Below, in pieces: positions 35,610 to 43,438 of a stretch of 64,000 bases of DNA. Where the stretch lies: contig NZ_JBGUAY010000006.1 of the NCBI RefSeq assembly GCF_041821025.1, forward strand, positions 310,001-374,000, written 5' to 3'. The translations under genes and the position numbers were made by a program. Origin of the DNA: Egicoccus sp. AB-alg6-2. GTDB lineage: Bacteria; Actinomycetota; Nitriliruptoria; Nitriliruptorales; Nitriliruptoraceae. The notes beneath the pieces were generated by a model. It had not been told where the DNA came from. It saw only the letters and a program-made list of their open reading frames with translations, and ran no database searches. The stretch's first letter is position 1, and each line of letters starts with the position of its first letter.

Positions 35610-36433
35610 CGGCCACCCCCCGACCCCGGTCCGTCCCCCGATCCGAAACCCGTTCCGCCCGAGGTCGATCCGGCGGCTCCCGGACCGGCGGCCTCGAGCA
35701 GCGCACGGACGTCGAAGCCGGCGGTCGCCAACGGGCGGGCGCACCGCACCGGCACGTTGCCCGACCAGGTGAGCGCATCGTCGGGTCCGGTCCGGCGGAA
35801 CAGCTCGGTCACGGTGAACCTCGACCCGCCCTCTCCCGACTGCAGGTCCTCGACGGCGACGATCTCCTCGACGCGCGGCTTGCCGTCGACCCGACGGCAC
35901 TGGACCACGACGTCGACCGCCTCGGTCACCAGCGAGGTGAGTGCCAGCATCGGCAGCTCCGACCGCGTGTCGGCGAGCTGGCTGATGAACCGCAACCGGG
36001 ACAGGGCCTGGCGCGCCGAGCCGGCATGGATGGTCGTGTAGCCCTTCACGCCCGAGGACAGGGTGAGCAGCAGCGGCAGTGCCTCGTGGTCGCGGACCTC
36101 GCCGACGATGGCGACGTCGGGCGCCATGCGCAGGAAGCCCGCGACCAGCCGCCGCAGATCGACGCCCGGCCGGTCCGGTCGGGCGGCGCGCGTCTGCATC
36201 GAGGCGACGTTGGGCAGCGGGACGTCGACCTCGAAGACCTCCTCCGCGGTCACGACGCGCAGGCTCGGGTCGAGTTCGGCGGTGCAGCACGACAGCAGGG
36301 TCGTCTTCCCCGACCCGGGCGGACCGGCGAACACCATCGACAGGGTCGCCCGCGCGGCCGCCCGCAGGAACGTCGCGACCGGCTGCGACAGCGCACCCCG
36401 GTCGACGAGCTCGTCGAGCGAGCGGATCGCCAC
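35606..36433 (-). pseudogene. tadA: tadA/cpaF pilus ATPase, 3' part, interrupted by the prophage
   Basis: About 275 residues remain. The ATPase core is intact: Walker A GPPGSGKTT, Walker B region APDVAIVGEVRDHEALP, and the His-box GYTTIHAGSARQALSR. The N-terminal domain (usually 120-170 residues) is missing. Homology begins at about KFTGVAIRSLDELVDRGALS, the stretch just before Walker A. Directly upstream the frame enters non-homologous sequence next to an integrase. A GTG at 36433 could start a short protein, but a working pilus motor is unlikely. The 5' part should lie beyond the other prophage end. Confidence 0.85.
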
Positions 36434-36493
36434 ACCGGTGAACTTGTGGAGAACACACGTGGCGTGTCCCAGCCGATCCGTAGGATCTACCCG
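36434..36493. other. Prophage/host junction (attL), approximate
   Basis: This 60-base stretch lies between the broken tadA frame and the integrase start. tadA-like coding fades within 36434-36450. A short dyad, ACACG-TGG-CGTGT (36455-36467), lies beside it, as in serine-integrase attachment sites, which are 40-50-base imperfect dyads. The exact crossover cannot be fixed without the partner site. Confidence 0.6.
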
Positions 36494-37873
36494 ATGAAAC
36501 GCTGCGCGATCTACACCCGCCTGTCCAAGGACGCCGACGGCACCGAAACCGCCACCGCACGGCAGGAAGCTGACGCCCGCGCGTTCGCAGCCGCCAAGGG
36601 CTGGACGGTCGCCGAAGTCTTCAAGGACGTCGACCTCTCCGCGTACCGGAAGGTCACCCGCCCCGGCTACGAGTCGATGCTGACCGCTCTGGCATCCCGC
36701 CAGGTCGACGGTGTGCTCGTCTGGAAGCTCGACCGGCTCGTACGGTCACCCGCCGAGTTCGAACGCTTCTGGGCCATCTGCGAGACCCACGACGCGACCC
36801 TCGCCTCAGTCAACGAACCCGTCGACACCTCCAACGAGCTCGGCCTCGTGATCGTCCGCATCCTCGTCGCGTTCGCCCGCCTCGAGTCCGCCACCATGAG
36901 CCTCCGGCTGCGCTCGGTCAAGGCAGCGTCCGCCAAGGCCGGACGGCCCAAGCACGGCGGACCTCGGGCGTTCGGGCTCACCGACGGGTGGACCGACATC
37001 GTCCCTCACGAGGCCGACATGATCGTCGACGCCGCCGCGCGTGTGCTGGCCGGCGAGTCGATCCGGTCGATCGTGCTCGACTGGAACCGTCAGTCCCTCA
37101 CCACTAGCACCGGCAGGCCCTGGTCCGCGCAGACGCTACGGAACCTGCTGCTGCAACGGCGGCTCTGCGGCCAACGTGAACATCGCGGCGAGATCGTCGC
37201 TGATGGCGTGTGGCCGGCCATCCTCGACGTCGACACCTGCGACCGGCTCCGTACCGTCCTCACCGACCCTGCCCGAACCGTCCCCCACGCCGGCCGGACC
37301 TTCCTGCTCTCAGGCATCCTCCGCTGCCACAACTGTGACAGCCGGATGCGCGGATCGATCGCCACCAACGGCCGGCGCCGCTACGCCTGCCCGCCCAAGC
37401 CGGAAGGGTGCAACGGCACCGTGATCTTGGCCGACCCGACCGACCAGCTGCTCGCCGACATGGTTTGCGATGCGCTCGACTCCCCCGACCTCGCTTCAGC
37501 CCTCGGCCGACCCGACGACGATGGTGACGACCACGCCGCCCGGATCCGGGTGCTGATCGGCAGACTCGACGACCTGGCCGGCATGTGGGCGAACGGCGGC
37601 ATCTCCCGTCGCGAGTGGATGACCGCCCGTACATCCATCGACCAGCAGCTCGAGCAAGCGCGCGCCGCGGCCGCCGCGACAACCCGCAACCGGCAGGCCG
37701 CCCCGTGGGTCGGCCGCGGCATGCAGCTACGAGCTCGGTGGGACGACGGGCTGGACTTGGAGTTTCAGCGTGCCGCCGTTGGAGCCGTCATCGACCGGGC
37801 CGTGATCCGAGCTGCCGTGAAGGGGCGCAATCGGTTCGACGCGGACCGGATCGTCGTAGAGTGGCGAGCCTGA
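36494..37873 (+). CDS. int: Large serine recombinase (phage integrase)
   Basis: This is a 459-residue protein. The resolvase domain (1-150) starts MKRCAIYTRLSKDADG with catalytic Ser11. A recombinase domain (about 160-260) follows with the typical GGPRAFGL and WSAQTLRNLLLQRRLCGQREH. A zinc ribbon (CHNCDSRMRG to CPPKPEGC, about 275-310) and a helical tail with possible coiled coil complete it. This full layout indicates an active enzyme that joins attP and attB without host factors. The ATG lies 60 bases from the tadA break. Confidence 0.95.
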   Translation: MKRCAIYTRLSKDADGTETATARQEADARAFAAAKGWTVAEVFKDVDLSAYRKVTRPGYESMLTALASRQVDGVLVWKLDRLVRSPAEFERFWAICETHDATLASVNEPVDTSNELGLVIVRILVAFARLESATMSLRLRSVKAASAKAGRPKHGGPRAFGLTDGWTDIVPHEADMIVDAAARVLAGESIRSIVLDWNRQSLTTSTGRPWSAQTLRNLLLQRRLCGQREHRGEIVADGVWPAILDVDTCDRLRTVLTDPARTVPHAGRTFLLSGILRCHNCDSRMRGSIATNGRRRYACPPKPEGCNGTVILADPTDQLLADMVCDALDSPDLASALGRPDDDGDDHAARIRVLIGRLDDLAGMWANGGISRREWMTARTSIDQQLEQARAAAAATTRNRQAAPWVGRGMQLRARWDDGLDLEFQRAAVGAVIDRAVIRAAVKGRNRFDADRIVVEWRA

Positions 37874-37890
37874 CGCTGCCGGAGGTGCGG

Positions 37891-38187
37891 ATGCCTGCTG
37901 GGTCACGGACATGCAGCGTCGACGGTTGCGATCGTGAGCATGAAGCCCGCGGCTGGTGTTCGGCTCACTACGCCCGCTGGCGTACACACGGCGACGTGCA
38001 GGCCGGAGTGCCCGTGATGGAGTTCCGGTCGGGCCGTACTTGCGACGTCGCCGAGTGTGGTGAGGTCCACTACGCGCGAGGCTGGTGCCTGCGGCATTAC
38101 ACACGCTGGTGGGGACGACAGCGGAAAGCCCCCGCCGCCGACCCGAACGTCGACAACGGGGGCGGTGACGCCGCTCAAGTCAGCTGA
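37891..38187 (+). CDS. Small protein with two Cys/His zinc-finger-like repeats, next to int
   Basis: This is a 98-residue protein. Two repeats share C-x4-C-x8-C-x2-H: CSVDGCDREHEARGWCSAH and CDVAECGEVHYARGWCLRH, each followed by Y-x-R-W. Such fingers occur in actinophage HNH-type and DNA-binding proteins. ATG 37891 has GGAGG six bases upstream and lies 17 bases after int, so the two are probably one transcript. It could be a DNA-binding accessory of integration. Its end overlaps the convergent next gene by 8 bases. Confidence 0.7.
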   Translation: MPAGSRTCSVDGCDREHEARGWCSAHYARWRTHGDVQAGVPVMEFRSGRTCDVAECGEVHYARGWCLRHYTRWWGRQRKAPAADPNVDNGGGDAAQVS

Positions 38188-39970
38188 CGCAGGCCACCCC
38201 TTGGTTGATGATGTCGCGGATGCGGGCGGGCCCGATGCCCGAGACACGCTCGAGGTCCTCGACACGGGAGAACGGCCGCAGCCTGACGATCTCGGCGGCA
38301 CGGTCAGGTCCGATGTGGATGATCCGTTGCAGGTCGTCGGTCGACGCCGTGTTGATGTTGACGCAGCCCGGTGCCGGGTCGGCCGGCGGTTCGGGTGCCG
38401 GAGGCGGCGGCGCTGGTGCCGGCGGTGGCGGCATCGGAACTGGGTTCGCCGGCGGATGTGTGGTGTGCCCGTCGGCGACGAGCTTGGCCATGAACCGCGC
38501 GAGGAAGGTGCCCATTTGTGCGCGGGTCACGTCTCCACCGGGGTTGTAGATTCCGGGCGCGGCTCCGCCGGTCAATCCGGCTTGGGCGACGGCGTTGATG
38601 CGGGCCTGATGGGTGTCGCCGTCGACGTCGGTGAAGAAGTCGCGGCCGGCCGGTAGCGGGCTGCCGGTGCGGGCTTCCCAGGCGTTGGCGAGGAAGGTCG
38701 CCATCTGGGCGCGGGTGACGTTGCGTGCCGGCGCGTAGCGGCCTCCACCTACTCCGCCGACGACACCGAGTTCGGCAAGCTGGTTGATCCGCAGCTCGTG
38801 GGCGTTGCCGTTGTCGTCGGTGAAGTGGTTGGCCGGTGAGTTCGGCAACGTGCCGCCGGAAAGCTCGATGGTGCGGGCCACGAACGACGCCATCTGGTCG
38901 CGAGTGACGGTGCCGGTCGGGTTGTAGGTGCCGTCGCGGTTGCCTTGGGTGACGCCCCACCAGCCGATGCAGTCGATCGCGAACGCGTGGCTGCCCGAGG
39001 TGACGTCAGGGAAACGGTTGCGGGGAGTTCCTTCGCACGCGGGTCCCACCGGTACCGGCTGGGGCGGCTGCACGCCGCTGGAGGTGTAGGTGCGGCCCTG
39101 CGAGCTCGTGATGAAGAAGTCGCCGTCGAAGCCGGCGGTGATGGTGATGTCGCCATCGACCGCTGCGCCGGTGGCGTCGGCGGTCTGGAACAGCGTGGTG
39201 CCGGCGGTGGTGTAGCGCGAGACCACGGTCGACGACGGGTGGCCGTAGCTGTTGCGGCCGACGGTGAGCACCGCCGCTTCGGGACGGATGGTGTCGATCA
39301 GGCTGGCGGGCGAGGAGGTGGAGGAGCCGTGGTGGGACACCTTCCAGACGTCGAGGCGGCCAAGCGTGGATGCGAGCGCCGTTTCGCCGGCGGACAGCAG
39401 GTCGCCGCAGGTGCCCTTGGTGAACTCGAAGTGTTCGACCTTGAGACACATCGAGCGGGCGTTCTCATCCGAGGTCGGGAACGAGGCGGTGTCGTTGGAC
39501 GAACCGGACCACAGCACTTCGAAGAAGGTGCCGTCGCAGAGGTCGAAACTGTCGCCGCTGGCCACGATGTGTTCGCGGCCGGCGGCGGAGGCCATCAGGT
39601 CACGGTAGGTCTGCGAGTTGTACGCCGGTGCGCCGCGGTGGACGATCGTGGCGCCGGTCGCTTCAGCGACGGCGCGGATGCCGCCAATGTGGTCGGCATG
39701 CATGTGCGATGCGGCGATCCAGCGGACCTTGTCGCGGGCGCCCCACCGGTCAAGCAGGTCTAGCACCGCGCCATCTGCACCGACGTTCACGTCGACGATG
39801 CCCACGTCTCCGCACGCGCCGCGGTAGACGGCCGTGTCGCCGTTGCCGTGATTGAGGTAGACGACCTCGAGATCACCGACCACGATGGCCGGGCCGGCGG
39901 CAGCCATGTTGGCTGGCAGCAGCATGGCCACCATGGCGATTGCAAGCATGAGGGCAAGACGTCGTGGCAC
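38180..39970 (-). CDS. Secreted ComEC-type metallo-beta-lactamase protein with SLH repeats and ComEA-type HhH domain
   Basis: This is a 596-residue protein from GTG 39970 (AGGGGG upstream). A signal peptide (1-25) is followed by an MBL domain (about 30-300) with SHMHADH (His89, His91, Asp93, His94), VSHHGSSTSS (His213) and GRNSYGHP, the ComEC/Rec2 pattern. Three S-layer-homology repeats (about 318-500), a Pro-rich linker (about 510-540) and a C-terminal helix-hairpin-helix (NINTASTDDLQRI to GIGPARIRDII) complete it. It is probably a cell-surface DNA-processing or DNA-binding hydrolase. Position beside int marks it as prophage cargo. Confidence 0.85.
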   Translation of the reverse strand: MPRRLALMLAIAMVAMLLPANMAAAGPAIVVGDLEVVYLNHGNGDTAVYRGACGDVGIVDVNVGADGAVLDLLDRWGARDKVRWIAASHMHADHIGGIRAVAEATGATIVHRGAPAYNSQTYRDLMASAAGREHIVASGDSFDLCDGTFFEVLWSGSSNDTASFPTSDENARSMCLKVEHFEFTKGTCGDLLSAGETALASTLGRLDVWKVSHHGSSTSSPASLIDTIRPEAAVLTVGRNSYGHPSSTVVSRYTTAGTTLFQTADATGAAVDGDITITAGFDGDFFITSSQGRTYTSSGVQPPQPVPVGPACEGTPRNRFPDVTSGSHAFAIDCIGWWGVTQGNRDGTYNPTGTVTRDQMASFVARTIELSGGTLPNSPANHFTDDNGNAHELRINQLAELGVVGGVGGGRYAPARNVTRAQMATFLANAWEARTGSPLPAGRDFFTDVDGDTHQARINAVAQAGLTGGAAPGIYNPGGDVTRAQMGTFLARFMAKLVADGHTTHPPANPVPMPPPPAPAPPPPAPEPPADPAPGCVNINTASTDDLQRIIHIGPDRAAEIVRLRPFSRVEDLERVSGIGPARIRDIINQGVACVS

Positions 39971-39991
39971 AAGATCCCCCTGTTCCCCTGT

Positions 39992-40016
39992 TGGCGCCGC
40001 GGCCCCCGCGGCGCCA
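39992..40016 (-). promoter_or_regulatory. Strong hairpin in the leader of the MBL-SLH-HhH gene
   Basis: TGGCGCCGCGG (39992-40002), loop CCC, and CCGCGGCGCCA (40006-40016) form a perfect 11-pair stem. It ends about 21 bases before the GTG start. It could limit transcription or translation of the gene, or be an operator. Confidence 0.5.
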
Positions 40017-40122
40017 GACACCCTAGACGTTCGGCCAGGTTGACGCCGAACGTCCGGCTACTGCCCGCCCCGCGATGGAAAAAGGCATCACTTCAACCAA
40101 AAGTCCGGCCACCCGACGAACA

Positions 40123-40155
40123 AGGGAGAGGCCCCGGCCGAAACCGGGGCCCCCT
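40123..40155. terminator. Rho-independent-like hairpin
   Basis: GGCCCCGG (40130-40137), loop CCGAAA, CCGGGGCC (40144-40151), with outer AAGGG and CCCTT that can extend it. It lies ten bases beyond the stop of the 60-residue gene at 40165 and upstream of the MBL gene, so it probably ends the former transcript. Confidence 0.65.
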
Positions 40156-40164
40156 TGATGCGGG

Positions 40165-40347
40165 TTACCGTCGCGGGGACGGTTGGGCGAGTTCGCGGTT
40201 GCGCTTCTCGGCTGCCTCTACAACCTGGGAGTCCACACCAAACCGGCGCATGCCGTCGATGAATCCCGGGGAGATCTTCTGGTCAACCGTGCGGATCGTG
40301 ATGATCGTGTCGGACTTCTTCCGCCTTCTGCGTGCTGGGTTGCTCAC
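40165..40347 (-). CDS. Small basic protein of unknown function
   Basis: This is a 60-residue, strongly basic protein (MSNPARRRRKKSDTIITIRTVDQ...). GTG 40347 has GAGGAGG six bases upstream, which supports translation. A helix around residues 28-52 (FIDGMRRFGVDSQVVEAAEKRN) may bind DNA. No family is recognised. A clear hairpin terminator follows. Confidence 0.6.
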   Translation of the reverse strand: MSNPARRRRKKSDTIITIRTVDQKISPGFIDGMRRFGVDSQVVEAAEKRNRELAQPSPRR

Positions 40348-40447
40348 TCTTGCCTCCTCGGTCGCCTCACGTGCAGTGCACCTGAGACGACAGCACGATG
40401 CTAGTCCTCTGGTACGTCATCTGACGGGATGTTTGAGCTTTCTGAAG

Positions 40448-41191
40448 TCAGGGGTACAGGGTGCTCGCGCAAGTTGACGCGCAATTCTGTACCACTTCAA
40501 GCACTTTCTTATTTCTCAAGGTCTGGAAAGATCCCTCAGGACCATCAACGCTTACGCACCCTCGGAACCTTCCCTTCTTGCTACGCATCGGCATGACGAC
40601 GATGCCGCCGTAGTTCTTGGTCATCTGCGCCTGTCGCCAATCGAGGCCCATCCGTTCCTCATCGGTGCGGCTTTCCCACTCGTCTCGCGAGACCGCCATC
40701 AGCGCCGACGCGTTGAAGACGCGCCCTTCGCCGGTTTCCCAGCAGATGCCGATGGCACCGGTGCCCCTGGTCCACCTGATGTTGGTGCCTCCGCGGCCAT
40801 CGTTCTCGATGCGAACGCGTGCCACCTTCTTCAGTTGGCGAGGCCAGCGAGGAACGCGAGGAAGCTCCCAGACGTGGATCCCGATGTCGTGCCAACGCAA
40901 CGCATCTGCAGTGGCCTCATCCAGGCGAACAAGGGTGTAGTACAGAACACCCTCAACAAGACCCGCCCGCTTCTCCCGATGGTGGCGGAGCGAGACAGCA
41001 GCGGCGGTTCGGATGGCCTCGAGTGCCGTGACGAGGACCAACGTGATCCGAGCTGCCGTTACCCAGCCTTGGCGAACTTCCCAGTATTCATCCGGCCACG
41101 GAATCTCGGAGAGACCAACCACTGCTCCGGCGACAACAGCGATTGCGAGCAGTAGGAATTTCGCCACTACCAGCAACTTCACCCCACCCAC
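40448..41191 (-). CDS. Membrane protein with GAF-like soluble domain
   Basis: This protein of about 247 residues has two N-terminal helices (KLLVVAKFLLLAIAVVAGAVVG and VTAARITLVLVTALEAIRTAA). A cytoplasmic domain follows with a GAF-like pattern: GAIGICWETGEGRVFNASAL and GGIVVMPMRSKKGRFRGCVSVDGPEG. GAF domains sense small molecules. There is no output domain. GTG 41191 and GTG 41182 are both possible starts. The start region uses lower-GC codons than phage genes to its right, so it may be recently acquired cargo. Confidence 0.6.
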   Translation of the reverse strand: MGGVKLLVVAKFLLLAIAVVAGAVVGLSEIPWPDEYWEVRQGWVTAARITLVLVTALEAIRTAAAVSLRHHREKRAGLVEGVLYYTLVRLDEATADALRWHDIGIHVWELPRVPRWPRQLKKVARVRIENDGRGGTNIRWTRGTGAIGICWETGEGRVFNASALMAVSRDEWESRTDEERMGLDWRQAQMTKNYGGIVVMPMRSKKGRFRGCVSVDGPEGSFQTLRNKKVLEVVQNCASTCASTLYP

Positions 41192-41352
41192 ATGCGCCCT
41201 GCAAGGCGCGGAGTGCAATCCTATCCGCCGTGACCGCGGGATCCTCTGCAGCCGACGGCGCGGGCGAACCTGTTGGCGTCGGCCTGAAGCCGAAGAACGC
41301 GGCGGCGGCCAGCAGTGCGGCGCGGATCGACTCATTCACAGCTCGGGAAGTA

Positions 41353-42141
41353 CTACCGGTGGCTACCCAGCGCGTGAGCACGAGCCTGTAGGTCCACGGC
41401 GGTCCAGAGCGACACGCGGCCGGTCACCTCGAGGCGTCGTTCCTGCTGGTAGGCGAGCACCGCGGCCTCGGTCTGCGGCCCGAAGTCGCCGTCGAGCTGA
41501 CCCGTGTAGTGGCCTAGCTGGATGAGCCGTTCCTGCATCTTGCGAACGTCGCCGCCGCGGTCACCACGCTTCATCTCGTACTCCTGCTCGATGGGTGTCG
41601 CCGGTGGGACTGCGTCCTGCGACTGTTGGCGGATCGGTTGCCGGTCCCGCAGGCGCGCGTGACGGCCGAGCGGGTCGCCTGGGCAGCCGGTGGAGTTCAG
41701 ATCGGCATGGCGCACGACACGATCACCGGCACCCAGCCGACGTAGCTCGGCGATCGCCCAGTCGATGGCGGCCAGCGCGAGGGCCGTGGGGGTCTGGCGT
41801 GCACCGCCGATCCATACGATGGCGTAGAAGCGCAGGTTGCCGTCGTTGCTGCCGTTCGCCGCGGTGCGGAGGCCGGCGCCGCGTCCGGCGAACACGTAGC
41901 CGTGCTGGCACACACCGAGCGTGTAGGCGAGGTCCGCCCACCCTCGCGAGTCCATGTGGAACCGCTGCCAGGACAGCCAGGTCGCAATGCACTGGGCGTG
42001 GCTGGCGATCGGGACGTTGTCGCCGCCGTAGTGCAGGGCGCAGCCGCCGCGGGCGGCGTCGATGTTGCGCGAAATCGACTTCGGTGGCCGCATCCCGAGG
42101 GTGGCGCGAGAAAGGAACCCTGCGTGGGTCGCGGTGGTCAT
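41353..42141 (-). CDS. Endolysin: N-acetylmuramoyl-L-alanine amidase with peptidoglycan-binding domain
   Basis: This is a 262-residue protein. The amidase_2 domain has candidate zinc ligands His37 (CALHYGG), His145 and Cys153 (RHADLNSTGCPG). A linker leads to a PG_binding_1 domain (about 191-250, GDRGGDVRKMQERLIQLGHY to GDFGPQTEAAVLAYQ). It cuts the amide between muramic acid and the stem peptide to release virions. It overlaps a 39-residue ORF that links it to the holin-like gene. Confidence 0.92.
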   Translation of the reverse strand: MTTATHAGFLSRATLGMRPPKSISRNIDAARGGCALHYGGDNVPIASHAQCIATWLSWQRFHMDSRGWADLAYTLGVCQHGYVFAGRGAGLRTAANGSNDGNLRFYAIVWIGGARQTPTALALAAIDWAIAELRRLGAGDRVVRHADLNSTGCPGDPLGRHARLRDRQPIRQQSQDAVPPATPIEQEYEMKRGDRGGDVRKMQERLIQLGHYTGQLDGDFGPQTEAAVLAYQQERRLEVTGRVSLWTAVDLQARAHALGSHR

Positions 42142-42257
42142 CGGTCGACCTCGGCGGCGCCGGGGCCGTCGTGGTCGGAGTTGGCGTCCGCGGGTTCGGC
42201 CGTGTCGTCGACGGGGACGTCGTCGTAGGCGTCGCCCGGTTCGAGGGAGGACGTCAC
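42138..42257 (-). CDS. 39-residue acidic ORF between holin-like and lysin genes
   Basis: GTG 42257 overlaps the holin-like stop by 4 bases (GTGA) and its stop overlaps the lysin ATG by 4 bases. The peptide (VTSSLEPGDAYDDVPVDD...) is highly acidic and unstructured. It may serve mainly as a translational bridge or be a small lysis regulator. Confidence 0.5.
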   Translation of the reverse strand: MTSSLEPGDAYDDVPVDDTAEPADANSDHDGPGAAEVDR

Positions 42258-42439
42258 GGCTGGTCGTTCTTGGTGGAGGTGTGTGCGGCCGCGAGCGCGC
42301 CGACGGGGACGGCCATCACGGCGGCGGCCCACAGGGTCCAGCCGGCGGCCTGCTCACCGTCGAGGATGCCGTACACGACCAGGAGGGCGATGGTCGCGGT
42401 TGCGATCCGGTAGATCCATGCGCGGGTCGATTCGTTCAC
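42254..42439 (-). CDS. Holin-like membrane protein
   Basis: This is a 61-residue protein with two helices (IATATIALLVVYGIL and GWTLWAAAVMAVPVGALAAA) joined by a short turn, the layout of small actinophage holins next to lysins. The start is GTG 42439 (MNESTRAWIY), with AAGGAG six bases upstream; the longer frame from 42454 contains this ribosome site and is rejected. Confidence 0.7.
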   Translation of the reverse strand: MNESTRAWIYRIATATIALLVVYGILDGEQAAGWTLWAAAVMAVPVGALAAAHTSTKNDQP

Positions 42440-42450
42440 GTGGTGCTCCT

Positions 42451-42705
42451 TCACGACGAGCCCCCCGAATCGGGGGGCTTGGTGATCAAGATCTCGCCGG
42501 TATCGAGCCGGCCACGCAGCTCCGCCTCGGCCGCCTCCGCCCGCTTGCGGTAGTGGTCACGCTGCCGGCGCAGCTCGTCGATGTTCTCGCGCTGCAGCGC
42601 GTCACCACGGCGCAGCAGCCACAGCAGCGTCCACACGAACAGGCCGCCCCCGCCTGCCAGGCGTCCGACGGTGGCCAGCCCCTCGAGGGTGAATAGCTCA
42701 TGCAC
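42451..42705 (-). CDS. Membrane-anchored coiled-coil protein in the lysis region
   Basis: This is an 84-residue protein. One hydrophobic helix (RLAGGGGLFVWTLLWLL) is followed by a charged coiled coil (ALQRENIDELRRQRDHYRKRAEAAEAELR). Such single-helix coiled-coil proteins accompany lysis genes and may be a second holin or a holin regulator. It overlaps the next membrane gene by 8 bases. Confidence 0.6.
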   Translation of the reverse strand: MHELFTLEGLATVGRLAGGGGLFVWTLLWLLRRGDALQRENIDELRRQRDHYRKRAEAAEAELRGRLDTGEILITKPPDSGGSS

Positions 42706-43147
42706 CCCTCACTCCCCGATCGTCCTCGCCGGCTTCGACGGTGGCAGCGGCGCCGCAGGCTGCGGTCCACGAGGGCCAGATCACACCGAGTGCGGCGATC
42801 ACGATGGCGTGGCAGGCGAGCGAGATGAGGAGTGCGCTGTCGGCCTTGTCGACCCAGAGGGCTTCGATCATTGCGCCGAGCCGCAAGAGTCCGAGGGTGA
42901 TCAGGGCGGCGCCGGCGGTGGCCTGCATCTTCGGTTCGAACGGTGCGATCGATGAGGCGAGGACGAGTCCGGCGACGAACATGGCGCCGAGCGGCCAGAG
43001 GTTGGGTGCGAATGCGGCCTCGAAGACGGGGGCGTCCCAGGCGGCGGCGAGGACGACAAGGGTGAGGGCGACGACGAGGTGGAGCCACCAGTGCCGCACC
43101 CAGCGCAGGGGGTGGCGGGCGGCGAATCGCAGGTCGTAGCGGGACAC
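42698..43147 (-). CDS. Four-helix membrane protein, lysis region
   Basis: This is a 149-residue protein from GTG 43147. It has about four hydrophobic helices (HLVVALTLVVLAAAWD, LWPLGAMFVAGLVLASS, ATAGAALITLGLLRLGAMI, LISLACHAIVIAALGVIW). No family is recognised; position suggests lysis or membrane function. It is first in the lysis cassette. Confidence 0.6.
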   Translation of the reverse strand: MSRYDLRFAARHPLRWVRHWWLHLVVALTLVVLAAAWDAPVFEAAFAPNLWPLGAMFVAGLVLASSIAPFEPKMQATAGAALITLGLLRLGAMIEALWVDKADSALLISLACHAIVIAALGVIWPSWTAACGAAATVEAGEDDRGVRGA

Positions 43148-43259
43148 GGGGGGGCGGCTCCTGGTCGTGCACCAGTTTCGAAGGAGAAGTGACCCGGTCC
43201 GCCGCCCCCCACTTGACGTGAGGTCGAGTCGCTCGGCCCCGGGCAAGTCGCGCGGGGCC

Positions 43260-43273
43260 TGACCGCACGGTCA
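43260..43273. promoter_or_regulatory. Palindrome TGACCG-CA-CGGTCA
   Basis: This perfect 6-base dyad with a 2-base centre lies about 113 bases before the first lysis-cassette gene, in the 291-base gap 43148-43438. It could be an operator for lysis control. The rest of the gap holds no convincing gene. Confidence 0.35.
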
Positions 43274-43350
43274 ACGGCCGGCTGGGCACAGTGCGACAAC
43301 GCCTGGCCGCCGCGCTCGTCCACGATCGCAGGCGGGTTCGCCGCGCTGCA

Positions 43351-43368
43351 GGCGGCGGGCGCGCCGCC
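43351..43368 (-). terminator. GC hairpin after the tail/protease operon
   Basis: GGCGGCG (43351-43357), loop GGCG, CGCCGCC (43362-43368). It lies about 70 bases beyond the stop of the SLH metalloprotease gene and may end the tail transcript. No T-run is present. Confidence 0.35.
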
Positions 43369-43438
43369 AGCGGGTTGGCGCTGGTCTCGACGTTCAGCCC
43401 AGCAGCGTCGAGGCCACCACTCGACATATGTGAGTCGG

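Noticed and set aside
35606-36433. A complete short TadA
   Set aside because: The N-terminal domain is missing, and the frame upstream runs into sequence unrelated to TadA beside an integrase. It is treated as an interrupted gene.
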